A stretch of DNA of 21,080 nt, taken from UBA5336 sp038522375. Its GTDB lineage: Bacteria; Pseudomonadota; Alphaproteobacteria; Caulobacterales; Hyphomonadaceae. The notes below the pieces were generated by a model. That model saw only the letters and a program-made list of their open reading frames with translations, made no database searches and was not told the origin of the DNA. Numbering within the stretch: the first letter of the stretch is position 1; each line of letters starts with the position of its first letter. The DNA lies in assembly GCA_038522375.1 (NCBI GenBank), contig JBCBKE010000054.1, positions 1 through 21,080 of the forward strand. Direction: 5' to 3'. Of the stretch, positions 14,299 to 21,080 are shown in pieces. The position numbers and the translations under genes were made by a program.

Positions 14299-15608
14299 AG
14301 CATTTCCCGCCGCTTGATCTGCAGGTACCGGGATACCAGTTCAGCGCCGAAAGCACCGGGTGTCGTCTCAATGACCTGTGCCCCGAGCCGTTGGAGCTTC
14401 AAGAGCACAACCTCACGCTCGCGCAACAGCCCGTCCGCGATCACGGCGCGGCCCACATCCTCCGGCGTTTCGGGTGGGGTTTCGATGAAACCCGCCAGGG
14501 CGGCGTCCTCGAAGGTGGCGAAGACCACGAGGTGGCGATCGGCCAGGCGCCGGACGTTGTCGAGCATCAGTTCAGCGGAGATCGTGTCGACGAAATCGGT
14601 GAAGAGTATCACGAGGCTGCGCCGGTTCAGGCGGCTGGCAAGATCGGAGAGGGCGAGTGTGTAGTTCGCTTCCTCAACGGAGTAATCGAGTTTCGATGCG
14701 AGCATCTGCAGTTTTGGAAATGCCCGCGTACCCGCGAGATTGCCCGAGGCGAGCCCGGGTTGGGCGTCGAAGCCGAAGACCATCGTCTTGTCCCCCGACC
14801 GCAGCGAGACATAGGCCAGGAGCAGCGCCGCATTGATCGCCCGGTCGAGTTTCGAGACACCATCCAGCGGCTCGCTCATGAGGCGGCCGGTATCGAAGGC
14901 AAAGACAATGTTGTGATTGCGCTCGGTCCGGAACTCCTTGGCGAGGAGATCCCGGTGCCGCGCCGATTGTTTCCAATCGATGGCACGCGGGTCCATACCG
15001 GCAGCGAATTCGCGGAGGGCATCGAACTCTGAACCGTCACCACGCTCCATCTGCGACTTGATCCCAAAATCGGCATCCCGCGAGTAGAGCCTGATGGCCT
15101 CCTCCTTTACCCACCGCGTGTTTGGCGTGACGGGCAGGGTGAGGTCGAGGGTCTCGTGGTAGCGCTTGGCCGACAAGCCGAAGGGGCCCTGCCAACGGGC
15201 CCAGACGTCGCGGATCTCGGCCATGCCCCGGCGCAACGGAACGAGATTGAACGTCGCCTCATGCTGTCCTTTGGGAAACCCGCGCAAGCGCTTGGTCGGA
15301 AGCGTGTCGAGCCGTTCGCCCGTCTCCAGCCTGAGGTCGGCCAGCAGCGGCGCTGGCCCCTGGTCGAAGGAGAGCCGGACGGACAGGGGATCGGTTGCCC
15401 CCATGTAGAGTACAGACGGCGCATCCACGGCCACCTGCACCGCGCTGAGCCGGGGTCCCAGTATCGCATCCGCCGCCATCATGGCACCTACGACGGCGAT
15501 CCATCCTGCTGCAATGGTCCACCAGGCGGGCGCAAACACCGCAATGACCAGCGCCACCGGGACACCAAGGGCCATGAGCGTGATTGCGAGCGGGGTGGGA
15601 TAGATCAC
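14295..15608 (-). CDS. DUF58 domain-containing protein
   Basis: This 437-residue protein has two N-terminal membrane spans (about 7-27 and 30-48), then a beta-rich domain to about residue 165. The DUF58 region follows: GDGSEFDALREFAAGMDPR, then DWKQSARHRDLLAKEF. After it comes a von Willebrand A-like fold with NIVFAFDTGRLMSEPLDG (about 233-250), LINA-type helices and LVILFTDF. The metal-site motif is degenerate: DTGRL replaces the canonical DxSxS, so metal binding is uncertain. Such proteins typically partner MoxR ATPases. The start is GTG, overlapping the MoxR stop as GTGA. Confidence 0.9.
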   Translation of the reverse strand: MIYPTPLAITLMALGVPVALVIAVFAPAWWTIAAGWIAVVGAMMAADAILGPRLSAVQVAVDAPSVLYMGATDPLSVRLSFDQGPAPLLADLRLETGERLDTLPTKRLRGFPKGQHEATFNLVPLRRGMAEIRDVWARWQGPFGLSAKRYHETLDLTLPVTPNTRWVKEEAIRLYSRDADFGIKSQMERGDGSEFDALREFAAGMDPRAIDWKQSARHRDLLAKEFRTERNHNIVFAFDTGRLMSEPLDGVSKLDRAINAALLLAYVSLRSGDKTMVFGFDAQPGLASGNLAGTRAFPKLQMLASKLDYSVEEANYTLALSDLASRLNRRSLVILFTDFVDTISAELMLDNVRRLADRHLVVFATFEDAALAGFIETPPETPEDVGRAVIADGLLREREVVLLKLQRLGAQVIETTPGAFGAELVSRYLQIKRREML

Positions 15609-16561
15609 CGGGGTGCCGCCGTTTGTTCGATGATCGCAAGGAGGGTCTCGTCGGTTGTTCGGCCCTCGATTTCGGCAGCGGGTGACAGCAGGACCCTGTG
15701 GCGCAAGGCCGGTAGCGCCAGTTGCTTGACGTCGTCCGGGATCACATAGTCCCGACCTTCGAGCGCTGCGCGCGCGCGTCCGGCGGCAGCCAGCGCGGCT
15801 GCGGCCCGGGGGCTGGCGCCGGCTTCCAGCAGTGGGTTCTGGCGGGTGGCGCGCACAAGATCGACGATATACGCAATGATGTCGTCATTGATCCGCGCCC
15901 GGGCGACCGCGGCTACGGCTGCCATCAGTTCATCGGCATTCACGACCGGTTCCACGCCGAAGGCTTTCGCCGTTGCTGTCCCTGTACGCCGACCATGGCC
16001 GGCGACAATCTCGATTTCCTCATCCCGGTTCGGAAAGCTCAGGACATGTTTGAACAGGAAACGGTCCAGCTGTGCTTCGGGCAGGGGGTAGGTGCCCTGC
16101 TGCTCGAGCGGGTTCTGCGTGGCGATCACCATGAAGCGCGCGTTCAGGGGATAACGGGTGCCATCGATCGTGACCTGCCGTTCCTGCATCGCCTCCAGAA
16201 GGGCTGCCTGGGTCTTTGGCGGGGTGCGGTTGATCTCGTCTGCCAAAAGGATGTCGGTAAAGATCGGCCCTTTTGTAAGTGCGAACGCGTTGGTCTGGAA
16301 GTTGAAGATATTGGTTCCCAGCACATCGCCCGGCATCAGGTCCGGCGTGAACTGGATCCGCCCGAATGCCAGTGAAATGGCCTCGGAAAACGTTTGCGCC
16401 AGCAAGGTCTTGGCCGTTCCCGGGGCCCCCTCCAGGAGGATATGGCCGGATGAGAACAGCCCGACCAACATCAGGTCGACGGACCCGGCCTGGCCGATGA
16501 TCGCCTTGCGTACCTCGTTGCGGATACGATCGGCCAACAGGCCGACGTCCTTAATCTCCAC
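15605..16561 (-). CDS. MoxR family AAA+ ATPase
   Basis: This 318-residue ATPase has Walker A GAPGTAKT (45-52), Walker B LLADEINR (105-112), the MoxR region RTPPKTQAALLEAMQERQVT, sensor 1 ATQNPLEQQGTYPLPEAQLDRF (split) and a C-terminal lid with GASPRAAAAL. MoxR ATPases are chaperone-like enzymes that insert metals or assemble or disassemble partners that carry vWA-type domains; DUF58 next door is the likely partner. Its GTG start overlaps the DUF4350 gene by 11 bp. The substrate of this system cannot be deduced from sequence. Confidence 0.95.
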   Translation of the reverse strand: MEIKDVGLLADRIRNEVRKAIIGQAGSVDLMLVGLFSSGHILLEGAPGTAKTLLAQTFSEAISLAFGRIQFTPDLMPGDVLGTNIFNFQTNAFALTKGPIFTDILLADEINRTPPKTQAALLEAMQERQVTIDGTRYPLNARFMVIATQNPLEQQGTYPLPEAQLDRFLFKHVLSFPNRDEEIEIVAGHGRRTGTATAKAFGVEPVVNADELMAAVAAVARARINDDIIAYIVDLVRATRQNPLLEAGASPRAAAALAAAGRARAALEGRDYVIPDDVKQLALPALRHRVLLSPAAEIEGRTTDETLLAIIEQTAAPR

Positions 16562-17756
16562 GGGTCATCTCCTTGCGCCAGTTGAACAGGCGCCTGGCCT
16601 TGATCATGAGGTCTTCGCGCGACGTCGCCGGATTGGCCGACGCGTCCGCGAGTTGGGTATAGCCAGGCTCGTTCTCCGCACTCATCCGGTCGAACAAGCG
16701 GGCGAGATCGTCATCCGACAGCGATTTCGGCGCCGCAATTGTCTTTGCCGCCGCACGCTTGGTCAGGGCGAGGTAACCCGGCGCGAGCCTGGGTTCCCGT
16801 CCCGCCATGATCAACAACCCTGCCGTGCTGTCAGCGAGCGCCTGTTTGCCGAGCGCGATGGCCCTTGCTTGCCGTTGGGGCGCGCCGAACCGCACGGTGC
16901 CGGCCCAGCCGAACATCAGAAACACGCAAACCGCGATAAGCGTCGCTCCGAGAAACGGGATGTCGAAAACCATCTGCAGGACCGATTGAGCCTGCTCGAA
17001 CCCATGCAGGGTGGCATCGAAGACGATCAGCGAGGCCCGGTCGTCATAGCGGAGCCAATCCACCATCGCCAGCGCCATCTCGGCGCGGCCCAGTGTCGAT
17101 AATCCGGCGGTGTTGATGAGGTCGGGGTCGGACAGGATAAAAACGTCTTCTCCGGGCAATTTCCCAAGCAGTATCCCACCGGGCGTTCGGATAACCGGTT
17201 CGAGGCTGTTTGATCGAATGAGTTGCAAGTCATCGCCAAATTCCGGCCTGAAGAACCCGAAATCGGTTTCGAAGACCGCCGGCGCCCGGACCCGCCAGAT
17301 CTCTCCGTTGGCATCGAAATGGCTGAGAGCGCCCGCGACCTGATCGGTTGGTGTGTCAAACACCCGATCTTGCCACTTGGGGTTAGATAGATCGCGTGCG
17401 CCAGACCATTTCGGCAACACAACCAGCGCCAGCCCCTGAAGCTCCAACTCTTCCAGCGCACTGTCCATGCCGACCGGGGTAAGGGTCACAACCTTCAGCG
17501 CATCGGTATACTCGGACAGCTGCCGGTCGAACCGGGTGACCGACACGGGATCGCCCCGTGCCTCGAGGAGGCGCACGAAACCGCCATAGCCGATCGATGA
17601 CGTCGAATAGGGATGGGCGCCAGCAAGGTTCCGGTCTCTCAACTCCGGCGACCAGGCCGATAGTACGAGAACGGCCATGAAACCGAAGACCGACACAGCG
17701 ACCAGAACCCCGACCACCACAGCCGAAAACGGCGACCGGTTCGCCGCGCCGCTCAC
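16551..17756 (-). CDS. DUF4350 domain-containing membrane protein
   Basis: This 401-residue protein has an N-terminal membrane helix (VVVGVLVAVSVFGFMAVLVL, about residues 13-32), then a periplasmic-type domain of about 220 residues carrying DUF4350. Key segments are STSSIGYGGFVRLLEARGD, LVVLPKWSGA, VFILSDPDLINTAGL and MALAMVDWLRYD. A second membrane span (FLGATLIAVCVFLMFGWAG) leads to a cytoplasmic C-terminal region of about 110 residues ending in FNWRKEMTRGD. The fold is a class I glutaminase amidotransferase-like one without obvious catalytic residues here. The start is GTG, overlapping the upstream gene as GTGA. Confidence 0.82.
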   Translation of the reverse strand: MSGAANRSPFSAVVVGVLVAVSVFGFMAVLVLSAWSPELRDRNLAGAHPYSTSSIGYGGFVRLLEARGDPVSVTRFDRQLSEYTDALKVVTLTPVGMDSALEELELQGLALVVLPKWSGARDLSNPKWQDRVFDTPTDQVAGALSHFDANGEIWRVRAPAVFETDFGFFRPEFGDDLQLIRSNSLEPVIRTPGGILLGKLPGEDVFILSDPDLINTAGLSTLGRAEMALAMVDWLRYDDRASLIVFDATLHGFEQAQSVLQMVFDIPFLGATLIAVCVFLMFGWAGTVRFGAPQRQARAIALGKQALADSTAGLLIMAGREPRLAPGYLALTKRAAAKTIAAPKSLSDDDLARLFDRMSAENEPGYTQLADASANPATSREDLMIKARRLFNWRKEMTRGD

Positions 17757-18481
17757 GCCACGGCCTCCCCGAACGCGAATTCCTCATAGCTTGTGCGGGC
17801 TGATCGCCACCCTTCGCCATCCACGGTGCGGCCGCCGAAAAAGCTCCGCTCCACGATCTGGATGATGGGCGACAGGCGGTTGCGCGCCCGGTCTGGGAGG
17901 GCATCGAGACTGGCGATCTCCCTCGCTGTCAAGCTGACCGGGACTCCCCCCTCATGCTGGCGCTGAATGTCTTCGATCGATCGAAAAAGCAGCAGGTGGA
18001 CCGCCTCGGCAAACCGTCCACGGGCGGCAAGCGCGTCGGCTTCGTCAAGCAGGGACCGGGCCGCCTGCGCGTCGGGGCGGAAATCGGGCGCAACGCTGTC
18101 CTCGACACCTGGCCCCCTGTCGCGTTTCAACCAGGCGAAACGGCTCTCCAGTGCGCCCCGCAGGATGAATGCGAGGATTGCGACAACGCCAGCACCAACG
18201 ATCAGGTAGAAGGCGAGCCGCAGCAAGGGGCCGAGCGTCTGGAACACGCTCCCAAGGGCGTCGATCAGCCAACGGAGCCAGCCGGGCGGCTCTGCTTGCT
18301 CATCCTCTTCGGGCTCGGGTTCAGGAAATGCGAGTTGGAGGTCCTGATCGGTCAGGAACGCCTCGTGCAACGCCTCGATCGAGCCATGGGCGGGCGTGTC
18401 AGTGTTGGTTTGGGATTGTGGCAAGGCCGGCGCGCAGACCAACCAAAGGGCCAGCGACAGAATCGCCAAGGGTCGTAACAC
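17753..18481 (-). CDS. DUF4129 domain-containing protein with signal peptide, first gene of MoxR operon
   Basis: This 242-residue protein begins with a signal sequence, LAILSLALWLVCAPALPQS, followed by an acidic linker (FPEPEPEEDEQAEPP). It has one membrane span (LAFYLIVGAGVVAILAFIL) and then a cytoplasmic C-terminal DUF4129 domain: ARSLLDEADALAARGRFAEAVH, in two parts, then TAREIASL and ERSFFGGRTVDGEGW. The C-terminal Arg/Ser/Trp pattern is typical of the family that occurs with transglutaminase-like and MoxR genes. No catalytic motif is recognised. GTG 18481 follows AGGAG nine bases upstream. It is divergent from msrC across 124 bp, where the operon promoter should lie. Confidence 0.8.
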   Translation of the reverse strand: MLRPLAILSLALWLVCAPALPQSQTNTDTPAHGSIEALHEAFLTDQDLQLAFPEPEPEEDEQAEPPGWLRWLIDALGSVFQTLGPLLRLAFYLIVGAGVVAILAFILRGALESRFAWLKRDRGPGVEDSVAPDFRPDAQAARSLLDEADALAARGRFAEAVHLLLFRSIEDIQRQHEGGVPVSLTAREIASLDALPDRARNRLSPIIQIVERSFFGGRTVDGEGWRSARTSYEEFAFGEAVA

Positions 18482-18605
18482 GCGATGGGGCTCCTGCGTC
18501 CGCCGGCTTCAGCGATCAACGATGCCAAACCGCCGCCGTGCCGTCCATGCCCTATCTGCTATGGTCCCCTTGAGTTGTCGGACGTCGGCAGCGATAGGAT
18601 CATCC

Positions 18606-19073
18606 ATGGACAAGTCTGCGACCTATGCTGGCCTGAAGGAGGAGATCTCCAGCGTCGTCGCCGGCGAAACCTTCACCCCGGCCCGCTACGCCACGGCTGC
18701 TTGCCTGCTCGCCCAGGCCTTTCGCCCGCGTTTTTTCTGGACGGGCTTCTACGTGGTCGATCCCGACAAACCCTATGAGCTCGTCGTCGGCCCCTACCAG
18801 GGCACGCTCGGTTGCCTGCGCATCCCGTTCGGCAAGGGCGTTTGCGGCACGGTCGCTGCGAGCCGGGAAACCCTGGTTGTTCCGGATGTCCACGTCTTCC
18901 CGGGCCATATCGCCTGTGACAGCGCGTCCAATTCGGAGATCGTGGTGCCGGTGTTTGACGGGACGGGCGCGCTGGCAGCCGTTCTTGATGTCGATTCGAC
19001 CGAATTCGATGCCTTCGACGCCACCGACAAATCCGGTCTGGAGGCGATCTGCGCCATCCTGCTGACGGCGTAG
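18606..19073 (+). CDS. msrC: Free methionine-(R)-sulfoxide reductase (GAF domain)
   Basis: This is a 155-residue, single-GAF-domain enzyme that reduces free L-methionine-R-sulfoxide in the cytoplasm. Its three conserved cysteines are visible at C70 (GTLGCLRIPFGKG), C80 (VCGTVA) and C104 (HIACDSASNSEIVVP). Their spacing of 10 and 24 matches the yeast enzyme (91, 101, 125), and the conserved DVHVFPGHIA region is complete. ATG 18606 is the start. No strong ribosome site is seen, only a weak AGGA at 18597-18600. It is convergent with the GST-like gene, only 4 bp apart, and divergent from the MoxR operon. Confidence 0.92.
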   Translation: MDKSATYAGLKEEISSVVAGETFTPARYATAACLLAQAFRPRFFWTGFYVVDPDKPYELVVGPYQGTLGCLRIPFGKGVCGTVAASRETLVVPDVHVFPGHIACDSASNSEIVVPVFDGTGALAAVLDVDSTEFDAFDATDKSGLEAICAILLTA

Positions 19074-19077
19074 GCGC

Positions 19078-20076
19078 TCAGGGCATCAGCACCGCGGCAC
19101 CATCGCCCAGTTTTCCCGTCAGCCTGGCCTGCGCGTCCGCTTCCAGCTCTGCCCAGTGCGTCCGGAGCGTCATCAGGCATTTGGCCTGGTAGCCGAACAC
19201 CCCCTGTTCGAAGCGCGCACCTTCGATCTCCAGGCTGAAAGTTGTTTCTCCAGCGGCCTGGGCGGCTGCATTGGCGGCCAGGAAAGGGAGGTAGGTGTCG
19301 CCGGCCATGGCCAGCAGGGCGGAGACGGCGCCGTTATCCACAGCGTCCTTTGTCCAGGCGCCATCATACCCGGAGGCGTCGTCCACGTGCTCCAGCCAGC
19401 GGAAGCAATAGGGAAAGTCGGCGCGCATCATCGCGGCGGGCGTGGGATCAGTCCGCAACTGCCAGAGCTGTCCGTAGAGGCCGAGATCGGCGAGGGAGAC
19501 CCTGTCGCCGAAAAGGAACACCGTTCCGTCGGTCGCGGCCCTGTCGAGTATCGACAGGACCCGCCGGGCCGATGCCTCGATGATCGGTGCAGTTTCAGGC
19601 GTGCAGCCAACAATCGGCATGCGGCCGATCTGGCGCTTTGCAATTTCGGCGGCGAATGCGGCGATATCCGCCCGTGTTGCGCCGGGACTGTTGTCAAAGA
19701 TGAGCCATGTGGAGAGCTGGTCGGCGTCTGGTCCGTAAAACCAGCGATAGTGGAACATCGCCTTTGTAACCCATTCGTCGGCCATGTCTTCGATCAACAG
19801 ACAGGCGAACCGGTCTGCCGGATCGTCGGGCAGGAGCGGCCGGCCTTCGCCCTTGGCATCGAGCGCCAGCAGGAAGGGCGTGGAATCATTGCTCCAGTTG
19901 CCATCGGGATGTTGGATGACCGGGATCACCGGCGCCTTGACCTTGCCCATCACCTCGGCCCGGCGCGCGCCGTCCATCATGACCCAGAGATGGGCGAGGC
20001 GCTTGGCACGCAGCGCAGCACGGACCTTGAGGGAATAGGGAGAGCCGAGGGAGCCATAGACGGTGTATTCGCTCAT
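19078..20076 (-). CDS. Glutathione S-transferase family protein, long form
   Basis: From ATG 20076 the protein has 332 residues. The N-terminal thioredoxin-like domain starts EYTVYGSLGSPYSLKVRAAL, includes KAPVIPVIQHPDG and then SNDSTPFLLALD. A helical GST C-terminal domain (about 95-220) follows with FGDRVSLADLGLYGQLWQLR. The remaining 110 residues extend beyond normal GSTs (about 200-230 residues) and end in LTGKLGDGAAVLMP. The start was set at 20076 because it overlaps the previous stop (ATGA) and has GGAGAGA upstream; the longer reading from 20127 is embedded in the neighbouring gene. Substrate unknown. Confidence 0.83.
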   Translation of the reverse strand: MSEYTVYGSLGSPYSLKVRAALRAKRLAHLWVMMDGARRAEVMGKVKAPVIPVIQHPDGNWSNDSTPFLLALDAKGEGRPLLPDDPADRFACLLIEDMADEWVTKAMFHYRWFYGPDADQLSTWLIFDNSPGATRADIAAFAAEIAKRQIGRMPIVGCTPETAPIIEASARRVLSILDRAATDGTVFLFGDRVSLADLGLYGQLWQLRTDPTPAAMMRADFPYCFRWLEHVDDASGYDGAWTKDAVDNGAVSALLAMAGDTYLPFLAANAAAQAAGETTFSLEIEGARFEQGVFGYQAKCLMTLRTHWAELEADAQARLTGKLGDGAAVLMP

Positions 20077-20495
20077 TGTTTCTCTCCATGCAGCCATAGG
20101 GGGCGGGTCACGATCAGGTCCTGGCACAGCAGCCCCGCATCCCGGTGCCGCGACATGGCCTTGTAGTCTTGGTGGTTCAGCGTTGCGATAAACGCCTGCC
20201 GGTTGGGAAACGTGTTCACGAGGACGCCGTCCCAGTCCCCGCCGCCGATGAAGTACCGTTCAACCGACGAGAGGAGAGAGGTGGTTCCGCCGACTTCGGC
20301 CGCCGCGGCCGAGAAAGCTTCGGAGTATCGGATATAGGCCTCTTGCCCGCTGATGCTCTCCCCGAATTCGGGGTCTTTCGGCTTGTATTCCGCTTTGACC
20401 CGAAACTTCAGGAGGTTCACCTGCGAAACGGGGCCACCATGGGGGTCATCCCGGAAGGCCCGGAACTGGTCGGCGGTGGGTTGGAAAGCGGGCAT
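20073..20495 (-). CDS. DUF1330 domain-containing protein (copy 2)
   Basis: This 140-residue protein has a dimeric alpha/beta-barrel-like sequence. It begins MPAFQPTADQFRAF and carries VSQVNLLKFRVKAEY, GQEAYIRYSEAFSAA and GDWDGVLVNTFPNRQAF, a DUF1330 pattern. It is the middle gene of the operon: one base after the upstream DUF1330 stop, and overlapping the GST start by ATGA. The longer loop around KPKDPEFGESISG distinguishes it from copy 1. Function is unassigned; similar small barrels act as monooxygenases or bind ligands, but no active-site residue can be identified here. Confidence 0.83.
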   Translation of the reverse strand: MPAFQPTADQFRAFRDDPHGGPVSQVNLLKFRVKAEYKPKDPEFGESISGQEAYIRYSEAFSAAAAEVGGTTSLLSSVERYFIGGGDWDGVLVNTFPNRQAFIATLNHQDYKAMSRHRDAGLLCQDLIVTRPLWLHGEKQ

Positions 20496-20496
20496 G

Positions 20497-20904
20497 CTAG
20501 AGCATCCCCGGCGTGGTTTCGATCAGGTCCTGGTGCAGCAGCCCCGCTTCGCGATGGTAGTGGATCGCCTGATAGTCTTCGCGTTGTGGCATCTCGATGA
20601 ACGTCTGACGGGACGGATACCAGACCATGGCCACGGTGTCCCAATCGCCTTCGCCGATCATGAAGCGCGCCACAGGTGCACCGAAGATCATCTTTGCGCC
20701 GATATGCTGGAAGACCTCCGTGACCCCTGCACCATAGCGCGCATAGGCCTCCAGACCTGTCAGGCCCTCGGCCGCTTCCGATGTCCCTTCGGCGTAGGCC
20801 GCCTTGTCCCTGAATTTCAGCAGATTCACCATGCACACGGGTTCGGTCATGTTCGCGCCAAGGAATGCGGTCAGCTGGTCTTGTGTGGGCTGCATGGCTG
20901 GCAT
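20497..20904 (-). CDS. DUF1330 domain-containing protein (copy 1)
   Basis: This 135-residue protein begins MPAMQPTQDQLTAF and carries VCMVNLLKFRDKAAY, GLEAYARYGAGVTEV, GDWDTVAMVWYPSRQTF and HYHREAGLLHQDLIETTPG. Every segment has a match in copy 2, so the pair is a tandem duplication that has since diverged. ATG 20904 has AGGAGG upstream, giving an excellent ribosome site, and it is the first gene of this operon. Its TAG stop lies one base before the ATG of copy 2. Function unknown. Confidence 0.85.
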   Translation of the reverse strand: MPAMQPTQDQLTAFLGANMTEPVCMVNLLKFRDKAAYAEGTSEAAEGLTGLEAYARYGAGVTEVFQHIGAKMIFGAPVARFMIGEGDWDTVAMVWYPSRQTFIEMPQREDYQAIHYHREAGLLHQDLIETTPGML

Positions 20905-20956
20905 GGGTGGGATCCTCCTGTTTTTTGGTCACCTTGATCGCGCGCGCCCCGCCACG

Positions 20957-21080
20957 TCAATCGTCCTTCAGATGCCGGTCGAGGAAGGCCATACGGGTCT
21001 TCATGAGGTGTTTCTGGAGGGCCTCGCCCCGGATGCCATGGCGCTGGCCGGGATAGGTCATCAGCTCGAACGGCAGTTCT
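20957..21080 (-). CDS. S9 family peptidase (prolyl oligopeptidase type), C-terminal end (partial)
   Basis: Only the last 40 codons are in the window, ending at TGA 20957-20959. They read ELPFELMTYPGQRHGIRGEA, then HLMKTRMAFLDRHLKDD. The YPGQRHGIRG segment holds the catalytic histidine of the serine-peptidase triad, and the tail matches dipeptidyl-peptidase IV-like S9 enzymes. The Ser and Asp lie beyond the window. The 52-bp gap to the DUF1330 gene may hold that operon's promoter. Confidence 0.8.
   Translation of the reverse strand, partial: ELPFELMTYPGQRHGIRGEALQKHLMKTRMAFLDRHLKDD

Noticed and set aside
19156..20166. 336-codon open frame on the plus strand
   Set aside because: It is antisense to the GST and DUF1330 genes, which form a coupled operon; it shows repetitive Gly/Arg/Glu composition and no motif.

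Overview
The window is dense, GC-rich (roughly 60-65% by eye) bacterial DNA with mostly overlapping or nearly abutting genes and no insertion sequences, phage genes or CRISPR arrays. The gene set (fabA, ExoD-type membrane protein, MnmC fusion, a PspF-controlled psp operon with PspB and PspC, YcgN/UPF0260, a MoxR/DUF58/SpoIIM/RDD operon) suggests an alphaproteobacterium, perhaps of the Caulobacterales/Maricaulales or Sphingomonadales type. The placement is inference from protein families; no rRNA or marker phylogeny was possible.

Layout. 1-164: C-terminus of fabA. 206-290: tRNA-Leu(CAA) on the minus strand. 372-3298: a membrane/redox group (ExoD family, DsbB family, convergent DUF3429 protein, secreted DUF2233 protein, ArsC-like thioredoxin-fold protein), followed by a small frameshifted gene (about 3265-3571). 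3575-6847: the phage-shock region. pspF is divergent from an operon that reads 49-aa membrane ORF, pspA, 39-aa membrane ORF, pspB, pspC, 81-aa membrane ORF. The intergenic region holds two dyad sites beside pspF, an IHF-like site and a sigma-54 -24/-12 element, in the order expected for PspF/IHF/sigma-54 control. 6844-8718: mnmC (minus), whose stop shares the bases CTAG with the last psp-region ORF. 8916-11194: photolyase-like FAD-domain protein, two tandem small GNAT proteins and YcgN, all on the plus strand. 11255-12250: alpha/beta hydrolase (minus).

12345-18481 (minus strand): a six-gene operon transcribed DUF4129, DUF4350, MoxR AAA+ ATPase, DUF58, SpoIIM-like, RDD. Every junction overlaps (4, 11, 4, 4 and 17 bp), and five of the six genes start with GTG. 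This is a membrane-associated MoxR system, resembling in gene content the Bat-type aerotolerance clusters; its substrate is not known from sequence. 18606-19073: free methionine-R-sulfoxide reductase. 19078-20904 (minus): two tandem DUF1330 proteins and a long GST-like protein in one operon. 20957-21080: C-terminal end of an S9-type peptidase.

The most novel material is the psp operon's three small membrane ORFs, two of them under 50 residues. PspA, the 39-aa ORF and PspB are also all in one reading frame, separated only by TAG GCC. Other points of note are a photolyase-like protein whose FAD domain comes first and whose unassigned domain comes second, and the frameshifted gene between arsC-like and pspF.
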